Positions 42,683 to 52,266 of a stretch of 64,000 nucleotides of DNA are shown here, piece by piece. Position 1 is the first letter of the stretch; each line of letters begins with the position of its first letter. Source of the DNA: Viola odorata (Eukaryota; Streptophyta; Magnoliopsida; Malpighiales; Violaceae). The translations under genes were made by a program, and so were the position numbers. The stretch is from assembly GCA_963691705.1 (NCBI GenBank), contig OY829542.1:50633002-50697001 (forward strand), written 5' to 3'. A model generated the notes under the pieces. The model saw only the letters and a program-made list of their open reading frames with translations, made no database searches and had not been told where the DNA came from.

Positions 42683-44246
42683 TCAAGCCTTACATTGAAC
42701 AGCAGGAAGATGAGCAAGAGCAATGGCAATGAGAAGTGGATCACACGACAGTATGGAAGGTAGCAACCCTTGCCTAGCTAATTGTGCCTTCTTCATGTGA
42801 TGAATTTTGTACACATTAAAACCTCTAATTTTTAAGATCTCAATCATGCATGATTGGAGAGTTAGGAAAATGCTGTTAGCTTTAAAAGCAGGAAACTCAA
42901 AGAAAGCTTTGTTAACTGCTTCCACCACATATCCATATTTCTTGCACACCTCTTTGATTGCAGTGATTGAATTGCTCTAAAAAGCCCAAGATCAAGCACA
43001 TTCAAATCAGGCGAATTAGGGGGTTGACTCAAAAGTGTAATCTTCAAACCCACATCATCTACTGCTGCCAAAAAATCTACATCATCACTATGTATATGTG
43101 TTTTTGCATTGTCCTGTTGGATGATAATTTCATCCATGACACTATCCCCCGGCCAATTGTCCTTAATGGCTGGTAGTATTTTCTCAATCATGAATTGTCT
43201 AATAACAGCCCTATCTACCTTAGTAATTGGCTTAAGTTCTAGAGTCCCAGCTATCCTATTTGCACTTGACCTCACCGCAGCCACCTCTGTTACCAATGGG
43301 AACACCCCTATCTTACCATCAAATGTACATTCTCTATGAGAATCAAATCTAGGCCTAGCAACAGCTGCAAGAAATATAATTTTAGGTATAAAATGAGAAC
43401 TTTTAATGTTCCTTACAGGATCATCTTCATCGGCAAGAAGATAGTAAGTCTGCACCTTCCTTGTCATTTGGAACCATTTTTCATCTATGTGCACCACATT
43501 TTCCATATCGTAAAACTGGTTGGAGGTTGGATCAATGGAGGACAGACAATGACGCACCCTTTGCACACGGTTCCCCTCTGTCAATGTTGGTTTCACCGCA
43601 TTACTGTGCCGCTTCAATTCTCCACTTCTCAATTTTGTTTGTAAAAACGACTTGGAAACACCGAGGATTCCAGCGAGAGACCTTAGAGTTGTCCTATCTC
43701 GTAATGGAACATCTCTAATCTTCTGGAGATCAAATTGGATACGCTTTCTGCCACAATTTCTAACTCTGTACTGCGAAACCTCGTTATTTTCAGACTCCCT
43801 TCCCCTCTTCCAAAGCCGTTGGATTGAACGAATATGCACATTGAAGAATTGGGTAACTTCGGTTGTCGTTGTCCTCTTGAGCTTTCCATTAACACTTTTT
43901 GTTAGGAGCATCGCGTAAGCAGCGTGTCTGTCCTCGTTACAAAGCTCTCTTCTTCCTCCATTTTGACCTACCATCAACAACATACAAACGCAATCAAGAT
44001 CAGGAGAGGAAACCACTAATAAATTAACATCAACCATTAATAAATTAAACCATAATCATGATTAAATGAAATAATTTGACCTTGAACACCTCCGCCATGT
44101 TCTGGGTCCGGAGCATCTTCATGGATTGCGTCGAAAATCGGCGAATTTGGGGTCTGTTCTTCATCTTCTAAAACAATCCCGACACCTGAGGATGGTAATG
44201 GGTTGTTTGCAAACAGAGTGAGAGGGTCAATTTGGTTGGTATCCAT
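42683..44246 (-). pseudogene. plant mariner (DD39D) transposase, frameshifted
   Basis: Exon 1 (44081-44246) starts MDTNQIDPLTLFANN; the intron 43968-44080 has GT-AG ends and joins GGVQ to GQNGGRRELCNEDRHAAY in phase. Then a helix-turn-helix region (TTTTEVTQFFNVHIRSIQRL), a second HTH (TLRSLAGILGVSKSFLQTKL) and the catalytic triad: D in VHIDEKWFQ, D in IIIQQDNAKTH, D in SPDLNVLDLG. The last two are 39 residues apart (DD39D). About 25 residues after the third Asp a one-base deletion near 42957 shifts the frame; the proper C-terminus (EVCKKYGYVVEAVNKAF through SCMIEILKIRG) continues in the next frame to 42683. The catalytic core is intact, so a truncated protein is conceivable, but loss of activity is likely. 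Confidence 0.88.
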
Positions 44247-45323
44247 TGTTTGGCCGCAAGACTTGGTTATGCGAGTAGAGGGTGAGATTTGAGACTTTTG
44301 GAGTCTCGCAAAAATGAATAGGGAGCTGAAAATGTTGAAGTGAGACCATTGTGCCCAAATATATTCGAATTTGGGCGGCCAGAGTTCCAATTTTTGGTTT
44401 GAATTGAACTCGAATTTTGGAGGGATTATGCGAAAATTTTTGGGAAAATCGCGCGGCCAAAGGTGAGGGAAATACAGAGGTGAAAGGAATACAGAGGTGA
44501 GGGAAGAGGAGGGGCAGCTTGGTCGTTTCACCCACGCGCACAGTGGCGCCTTAAACTCTGTGCCCACTGCTTAAACGACAAGTAATGGAGGACAGAGGGA
44601 GTATTTTTAGTATGTCTGGTTGTGGGCGTGATTCTTATTTCTGTTAATTTGTGTTTGTTTGTGCTTTTTGGAGGTGGAGCTTGGCCGGAGTAAAGGAGGG
44701 GTGGAGGGGGATGATGACGGGAAGAACATTATTTTTTTATTTTTTGAATTATTTCAAAATTTTGTTTTTTCAAGTTAACGAAGCGTGTCTGAGATTGAAT
44801 TTTTTTTTGCAACCGAATAATTTTTTGAATTATTGCAAATGCTTACTTTACGGCCGTTGACTGAAATTTTTTTGCACCCGAATAATTTTGTGGAAGTATT
44901 AGAAGCTCTGATTGTTCTGCATATAAAACAATTCCCCATTTTTTTAGAAAACCCAGAATCAAAAGCGTTAATCTTTCTCTGTTATGTGTGAATTTGGGTT
45001 AAAAAAGTGATAGATAGATATGGGAACAATGATGAGATTAAGAAGAAGGGATGACGAGGGAGGGGATGAACCTGGACGTGAAGGTGGAGGTGATTGTAAA
45101 TTAATAACGGACGTTTAATGGACTTAACGAAGCTTCTCTGAGAAGTTGGCGAGGTTTGACGAGGTGGCTCACAAACATGACGCATTTTCAGAGATAATAA
45201 TAAAATAATCGATTTTAACGGCCGTTTGCACCGTTAGGGAATCAGAGATAGCAGACGGCTGACGAAGGTTACGTGAGAGACCAGATCGAATATAAGTCGC
45301 CGTGCGCAAACCCTATGTATGTC

Positions 45324-45530
45324 ATGGTAGCTTGGATTCCTAACAAGCGTCCTTGAAAATATTGGATAGTTCTTTTTGTGAAATTGATAAGCTTAGGGAA
45401 GGAAACATTTGTTTCCAATATGAATATTTTTGCTTCTTCTCATCTTCTCTTTGATGGAAATAAAAAAAAAGAATCATGATAACTGCGTACGATTTTGAGA
45501 AAATAAATATAAATGTCTCATTTTTTCTAT
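45324..45530. other. short intergenic flank of the MULE
   Basis: No gene or repeat seen apart from the target duplication. Confidence 0.5.
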
Positions 45531-45535
45531 GAACA

Positions 45536-45945
45536 AATAATATTTTTGTCCCTAAACTATAACAATTTATTCAATATGGTCCCTAAACTATAAATTTATT
45601 TAATCCGGTCTCTAAAGTATAACTATTTATTTAATTTAGTCCCTGTCTAGTTTTCCACCGGCTGAGGGTGAAAACGTGTAGGTTAGTTGTCACGTGTCAT
45701 GCCAGAAATTTAGTGGTGTCGACGTGGATGCCACGTGGAAACTAGGACTCGCATGTCAGAAACTTGGTGGTGTCGACGTGGATGCCACGTGATTCGCAAT
45801 TGACAAGTCACATTTCTCAACCGGTTGCAAGTTACAGAGGGATCAAACTAAACAAAGAGTTATACTTTACGAATTAAGCAAGTTTGTAGTTTAGGGACTA
45901 AATTGAATAAAGTGTTATAATTAAGGTACCAAAAATATCATTTTT
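45536..45945. mobile_element. small TIR element (about 0.4 kb, MULE-like MITE)
   Basis: Left ATATTTTTGTCCCTAAACTA, then AATTTATTCAATATGGTCCC; the right end carries the inverse (TTTAGGGACTAAATTGAATA ... AAAAATAT). Inside are two direct copies of GTGGTGTCGACGTGGATGCC (45715 and 45766). The exact boundary and target duplication were not resolved. Confidence 0.7.
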
Positions 45946-46599
45946 TTTATATAAAACAGTATAATTTTTTTTTAGTATTTTTTAAGTTGGTGATTCTACG
46001 GTGCCTATGTCAATTTTTGGGTACCGGTACCTAATCAATACAAACACGACATGTATCTTGCAAGTTCTATATGTAAAAAAAATTATATATAGAAACTTTT
46101 TGATTTTATTTTATTTCTATTTTCTATATCCCTCATAATTGATTTGATTAGGCACATATGAAGAACCAAGAAAGCTTAAAATTTGATTAAGCTTACTCTA
46201 TAAAGAATAGTATTAAGCTAAATAGTAATTCACGATTGTCCTACCTTTGATCTGCATGTTGGTAATTTTGTTTCGATGCTTTTTGTTCTACTAATAAGTT
46301 TCCTATTGTATTGTTAAGATTGAGTAATCTATATTTTGGAGATGGACAGAGGGAAGGAATTCTCTTGAAGTTAAGAAGAAATATCTAATTTATCTAGGGC
46401 AATTATCTAGTTGTAAAGTCTACACATCAGTTAATCAATCTGATAAACTACACTTGCATACACTACTTACTAATCAGATCAAACACCAGGAAAGACCGAA
46501 AGATTACAGGAGCTCTCTTGTTTCATCCTTTCAAGTTTCAAAACATTGAGGTGTTAATATTGTACATCTTCCTTTTTCCTCCTCCAGGACTATGAGTGC
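45946..46599. other. intergenic, no gene seen
   Basis: AT-rich sequence before the ABCC13 relic. Confidence 0.5.
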
Positions 46600-47010
46600 A
46601 ATGATCCCTTGGGAAAAAAAACCATGAGAATCTGGAGAACTCATCTTGTAGGACATCTTTTTGTTGGTGGCCTTACTCAGCTAAACCTATGCATAATCAG
46701 GAAACCAGATTCAGCTCCGCAACATTACAGAAGTCCTTAGAATTATAGGTATTAGCAAGGATTATGGACATGGCATTACTGAAACATAAACAAATCAACA
46801 TGGTATAGCATACCGTAGCAACTTTGAATGGGAATGACCTCTAGGAACAACAAAATAGATTATAGACCACACGCCGCAGATATCTAGCAGGAACACCAGC
46901 TGCTAATATTAAGGCCATTCACCAAAGTACAACCATGGATATGGGGAGTACACCAGATTTTCCTCCACACGTTCTTCCAAAGCTCCAAACCTATTTGGAT
47001 TCAATTTTAT
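46600..47010 (-). pseudogene. ABCC13 3' end pseudogene fragment
   Basis: 46620-46690 matches the last ABCC13 exon of this window (9586-9660; shared GAGAATCTGGAGAACTCATC). 46805-46990 matches the NBD2 Walker A exon (10324-10520; shared order of AGCAAC, ATATCAGC/AGGAACACCAGCT, AGGCCAT, ACCA..GTACAACC, CACCAGATTTTCC). The two exons between them (signature and Walker B) are missing. Same orientation as the parent. Degenerate and non-functional. Confidence 0.85.
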
Positions 47011-47643
47011 TGCGTTATTCATCTATCATAAAGATTTTGGGAAGCTTTAGCCTTGAACAGGGGTCAGAGAAAAGGTAGTGTTCTACTTAGACAGTCGCAT
47101 CATGATCAATTTTGCTCCAAGTAGGATTAACTTTGAGAAGCACAAGATAATAAGAGTATGCAAGGAATCTTGACTAATTGCCAAAAGCTAAAGAAGTTGG
47201 ATTTCAACATGCTGGATGAATAGAAGAAGAAAAGTAGCTAGCCTCTATGTCTTGACAGTATGCACAAAACTGAAGTAGCTTGCTAACAAAGAAAGAGGAA
47301 TACAGGATATCAATATTTCATGCAAAAGCATAAGCTCAAAGCAATAACATCAAAGAAATTAATTTGGCAGAGAAAATAATGAAAATAATTTGGCAGAGTG
47401 CAATGATTGAAGCATGAGTATATTTGTTGACTTCAAGAAAGAGATGCTTGCCTGGTCATTAAGCTACCGAATAGATCTGCCTTACTTGCATAGGAACCTT
47501 AGCTGCAACAAACGTGGGGGAGAAAATCAGGCTACTTTCCTAAATTTGTGTTAGTGCATAATTACACAGCTTTTAAGTACCTCAGGTAGTTGGAAGAATG
47601 GAAGAAGGCACACCAGTCTAATCTTGGTCTCAGTTGACCTTGT
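47011..47643. other. NLR 3' flank, no gene seen
   Basis: Between the ABCC13 relic and the CNL stop codon. Possible old 3' UTR; nothing else recognised. Confidence 0.5.
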
Positions 47644-50600
47644 CTAATAAATACTTATTTCACGGATGTGAGAAATCTTGGGCCAATCCTCCCCGTTCTC
47701 TGGTTCACATCGTTTTTTCAGCAGAGGGCATCCATCCGTGTATAGGAAAGAGAGAGAAGGGGGCAGCTTCTCATTCGGCATGGACTTGAGGTTAGGGGAA
47801 TGCTGGATATGCAAGCTTCTAAGAGAGGTAAGATGTTGAAGCCCCTCGTAGTTTAGAAATTTCATATTTGGAAGATTTTTTTATATGAAGAGAGGTAAGA
47901 GTAGAAGGCAACAGTGTATTTTCAGGGAAGGATTCCACCTCGTAGCAATTACCAATTGTGAAATCTGAGAGGGAGGGGAGTATTTGCAATCCCCATCCAT
48001 TGCGCCTTGCTATGAGCTTTTTGCAACCCTCGACAGTAATTTCTCGTAACTTGGAGTTGGAGCCAAAACCATGAAGGGGAAAAGACTTGATCTTTGGACA
48101 ATTTACAATGGACAAACTCTTTATGGAACCAACACATTCTGGCAGCGCCCTCAAATTTGAACACAGAATTAAGTGAAGAATTGCCAGATTGAAGGAAGAC
48201 AATCTTTCTTTGCTGGAGGATACTAATTTTGGGCAACACCAGATATTGAGTTCTTCTAACTTGGGGAAGCACTCTAATGGGAAGCACCCGATATCAAGCT
48301 CTTCACATCCTCCGATTTCAATTCTAGTTACAGAAGGAAGCTGGCTTGGCAGTGCCTTCCTTAGCTTTGGATAATACTGTATAGTAAGACGTTCGAGGAG
48401 AGGGAAACTGTCACCACCTTCATCTGAGATCCATTTGCACCATTCTGAGAGCATAAAAATTCTTAGATACTTGAGCTTCTTCATAGAATACAACTCAGGA
48501 CCAATAGTCTTGATTCTATCACATGTATGAATAGTTAGAGTCTCCAGAGATACCAACTGCCAAATTGGTGGTAAAGAGCGGATTTTACATTCATACAATC
48601 CCAAGAATACCATGCAAGAAAAAGAAGAGTCTCCCACCCAGTCTACAAATGTTGCATCCCCATAACCCTTAATGGAGAGACTTTTCAAGTCTCTGTGAGG
48701 GATTAACTCTTGAAGCACTTCTTGATGCAATAAGTAATGAGAATCTTCATCCCATGTGAAGTGCAACTCCTCTAGATGTTGCTTACCCTTTAAATTGGCT
48801 TCCGTCACATCTCGGGCATCGACCACATTTTGAAGACCCTGAATACAAAGCTCTCCTCGTAAATTCTGAAGCTTACCCAACTCTGTAATACTAGAACCAC
48901 TTTGGTTTCCCAGAACAAAATTGGTTAATTTGCAAAGTCTTGTGAGTTCACCCATGTGTGATGGCATTTCTTGCAACCTTGTTCCATCAATATCAAGCAA
49001 AAATAAGTTGACTAACTTTCTCATGTCACTAGGCAACTTAGTGAGTTTACTGCAGTTTCTCAGGATTAAAATTTCTAAATTATACAAATTGCAAACAGAG
49101 TCTGGCAGTTGTTCAATAGTGGAGTGATTGCCAAGATTCAGGTATCGTAAATGCTTCAAGATGCCAATTGCATTTGGTAGCTCGAGGGTTCTAGAAGAGG
49201 ATGGTAGACATAGTACCCTCAGACTCTTGAACCTTAATAATAAATTGTGCCATTCCGCATTTCCCACGAGGCAACAACTCCAGCATCTTGGTGCTACGAT
49301 TAAGGTGCGCAGAAAGTGAGGGGTGTCAAGAATGACTTTAGAATTTTGAAACGCTTCATGATCTCTTGTTATAATACATGACAAGTAGCAAGCACGAAGA
49401 GTTGCCTCGAGCGAATTTCCACCTTCCAGCCTGAAACAAAATTCTCTTGATACAAGCGTAGCTAAATCATTTATGAGATCATGCATAGTGAAAAATGATT
49501 CTCCATAATTAATTTGTTGCTGGAAAAAAACACCTTGATACAAGATCTTCAAAGTACTTCTCACCTACTTCCATCACGTCACCTTCTGATTGAAGTATAA
49601 AACCCTCTGCTATCCATAAAAGAACAAGCTCTTCCCTCTCAAATTTGTAATTCTTGGGAAATATGGCGCAATAAGCAAAACATTGTTTTAAATTTGAAGG
49701 AAGATAATGATAGCTCAATCTTAGAGCGGGAAGAATCTCATTGTTTGGCGAATCCCATATATTGCTCGTCAATATCTTCCTCCACTGCCCGACATGTCTT
49801 TCATAGCGCAATAAACGTCCAAGCGTTTTTGCAGCTAAAGGTACGCCTTTGCACCTTTTCATCAGTTCCCTACCAATTTTTTCCAAGACGGGATATTTAC
49901 TGTAACCTTCACCATAAAATGCATGTCTTGCAAACAAACGCCAACAATCTTCATCGCTTAATTCTGCCAAACGGTGAACTGTAACAGTGGACATGACGCG
50001 CGCCACAGTTGCATTGCGTGTGGTGACGATGATTTTACTTCCATTTTTTCACTGACATGAAAGGTTTAATTAAAGAGTCCCAGTCTCCTTGACTAGCATT
50101 CCAAACATCATCTAAAACAAGAAAAACTCTGTTCCCACTTAACTTCTTTTCCAACTTGCAATGCATCTGATTTGCAGTCATGCCATCACCATTACCCAAC
50201 CCGACCTCCTTCACAATATCTCTTATTACATGAAAAACATCCAATTCTTTAGGAACATAAACCCATGCTCTAACATCAAACTGTTCCTGCACTCTGTGGT
50301 TGTTATAGACCAACTGAGCAAGAGTGGTTTTCCCGAGTCCACCCATACCGACAACAGAACAACTCCAAAGTTCTTCCCATTTGTATCTCCTGATTGCAGC
50401 AGCTCCATAATGCATTCCTCGTCATCACCTCTACCACAAGCATCCGAAGCATCAATCAAAGATGTTGTTGGTAATGCATCTTTTGATTTTGTTTCTTCTC
50501 CAGTGTTATTCTCCAAACCAAGAAGACCCAATTGTCGAACTAGGTGTTGCATGCTCTCATTGATCTCTTTCAATCTTGGTTCCATATCTCCTTTGGTCAT

Positions 50601-51008
50601 CCCTTTTCTACAGAGATTAAAGGAGGGGAAAATTTTACACACCTTAGGCACGCAAGTTTCAGGCTGTATCATGGCATTTGTGATGGTCCGACCACTGGCT
50701 TCTATCTTAAGTTTTAGGTAGTCATAAGCAACCGCATCCAAGAAATCTTCAGCTTTAAAGGCAGCATCTTTGAGATCGTCAAACCAAGCTCGAACATGAG
50801 GATCAGTAAACTGTTTCCCCTCTGCATCACCAACCACTTCGGTTACAGTTCTCAAGGTTACCTTCAACTTCTCCAATTGTCGTTCATCCAATTCATTGCG
50901 TCTGAAGAAAGCCCGAACATCAACAGAAGACATCTTTTCAATCAAAAGACTAATCACAGGGGAGAGAATTGCTAAACCCACCTCCATCCCTACCTGGGTC
51001 ATACTCAC
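47644..51008 (-). pseudogene. CC-NB-ARC-LRR resistance gene with four frameshifts
   Basis: All domains of an R1/RPP13-like CNL are present in order. CC/Rx_N 51008-50450 (DVRAFFRRNEL, VVGDAEGKQFTD, DLKDAAFKAEDFLD). P-loop GMGGLGKTT near 50323-50349, kinase-2 VFLVLDDVW near 50095, RNBS-B SKIIVTTRN, GLPL-type KGVPLAAKTL, RNBS-D CFAYCAIFP, and MHDL near 49480. The LRR region runs to the stop at 47644. Four single-base frameshifts break it: just before the P-loop (about 50365), after PFMSVK (about 50045, in an A run), after SRCFF (about 49525, in a T run) and after LHIKK (about 47880, in an A run). Three lie in homopolymers of six or more. It may be a young pseudogene or an intact gene damaged by sequencing errors. 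Correct length would be about 1,110 residues. Confidence 0.88.
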
Positions 51009-51189
51009 GCTCCTTCAGCTGGCACCTTCATTACACGGCAAGGAATAAAGCTTGAGAAGATGATCAATCCAGGAGCACATTGATGCACTCGGAAATATAA
51101 ATAAGAAGGTAAAATAAACAAACAATTACTCATAAAACAAAATGATTTAGCAGAGTCCAATCTATCAATGGCGTTCAATTTTAGTTAGA

Positions 51190-51960
51190 TTTCCAGATTT
51201 GCAAGATTAATGTTGCGAAGAGAGAGGTAAGAGTGGAGGGGACAGAAGCGTCTTCCATGGGAGGATTCCAAAGTTTATTTCCACTTCATTATACCCATTG
51301 ATTGCTCCTAAATTGAAGGAAGGCAGGGAGATCTTAAATTGGGTGGAGGAAGCTATTCTGGGCAATGATGGATGGTCATATCAGCTTCTAACTTTGGAAA
51401 ACCCTCTAATAGCATCCCTTGTTGCACCAAAAACACCAAAAAAATTTGGGACATAAAACCCATTTTCTCACATCAAAGCGTTCATGCGGCACTTACAAGT
51501 AGCAACATCACCAACAAACGTCTGAGACATCCATCGAACATGTTGTGGGCAATGGGTCTCTTTCTCCAATTTTTTCTTCTCCAAACTGTAGGAGGACCCA
51601 TTTGTTGGACTAGATGGTGTAGGTAGAGTCTCAATGCACCTCTATCAACCTCAATTCCATCCCTCTCATGGCACTTCACTGCCCTTGCATTACAATAGTT
51701 AAGAGGAGGGAGAAGATTGCATACCCAACTAATGTAAATTTGAGGTTGCAACTTGCAACCCATCATCTCCGGCTCTCAAAGACAGCATCTTTATCAGTAA
51801 ATTGCTTCTCCTCCGCGACACCAACCACTGTCGTAACGGTTCTCAAGGTTATCATCAACTTCTCCAACTGTTCTTCTTCTTCATCCAGTTCATGCCATTT
51901 GGAGAAATGAAGAACTTGAGCTTGAGGGGAGAGAATCATTAAAGCCATGTCAGCCATGGC
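51190..51960 (-). pseudogene. collapsed second CNL relic
   Basis: Begins MADMALMILSPQ at about 51957 with a CC remnant (FSKWHELDEEEEQLEKLMITL and VVGVAEEKQFTDKD, missing residues in the middle). It continues through a diverged CC segment (GALRLYLHHLVQQMGP near 51610) and a scrap of NB-ARC (FDVRKWVLCPKFF near 51470), then jumps to LRR end sequence near 51250. Over 2 kb of the gene is deleted. It sits head-on to LPA3, 0.3 kb upstream of its start. Confidence 0.8.
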
Positions 51961-52024
51961 AGGTTGATTGTTAAGAACAGTGAACGGAGAGGGTAAAATG
52001 AAGAGAGAGACGAAGTTGGGGAGG

Positions 52025-52053
52025 AGACCAGACCAGACCAGACCAGACCAGAC
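52025..52053 (+). repeat. (AGACC)n microsatellite
   Basis: Six tandem copies of AGACC/GACCA in the flank between the CNL relic and LPA3. Confidence 0.9.
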
Positions 52054-52266
52054 TTGACTTTTTGACTTATGAATTGTAAATGACTTGAGTTTTTTGAGAA
52101 GTAAAATAATTATTTTATTCTTTTTAGAAAAAGAACAACGAAAAAACAATCTTCAGGCAATAGTCAAAACAAAGAAGAAAAAAGAAACGAGAAAAGGAAA
52201 AAAATCCAATCTTTATCACAAGGTGCCCCTTAACCACCCAACTGAATTGAAAGAATTGGAGTGGCC

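Larger units (their letters stand above)
38929..44601 (-). mobile_element. mariner-like element, 5673 bp, with accessory ORFs
   Basis: TIRs of about 34 bp: left CTCCCTCTGTCCTCTATTGT..., right end with its near-perfect reverse complement (3 mismatches), flanked by TA (38927-38928, 44602-44603). Contains a plant DD39D transposase gene on the minus strand near the right end and two extra ORFs, 39294-39815 (plus) and 41176-41538 (minus). TIR starts match those of the Stowaway MITEs in this window except for one base. The element is inserted in the MULE 38121-45313. An imperfect 60-bp direct repeat of MULE sequence lies outside both ends. Confidence 0.92.
38121..45313. mobile_element. MULE with long TIRs hosting a mariner element
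   Basis: Inverted repeats of over 200 bp: left GGGTTTGTGCACCGG at 38121, right end GTGCGCAAACCC finishing at 45313. Shared blocks in inverted order include GACTTATATTC, GTCAGCCGTCTGC, AACGGCCGTTAAA, ATTATTATCTCTGAAAAT and TCTCAGAGAAGCTTCGTTAA. The flanking duplication TATGTATGTC is perfect (38111-38120 and 45314-45323), a MULE-length target site. The left TIR has an extra segment of about 40 bp near its start. Without the nested mariner (5.67 kb) the element is about 1.5 kb and non-autonomous. Its interior has a leader-like pyrimidine-rich region but no gene that I recognise. Confidence 0.9.

Noticed and set aside
38929..44601. Recent intact, autonomous mariner
   Set aside because: The transposase frame is broken near 42957, and TIRs differ at three positions.
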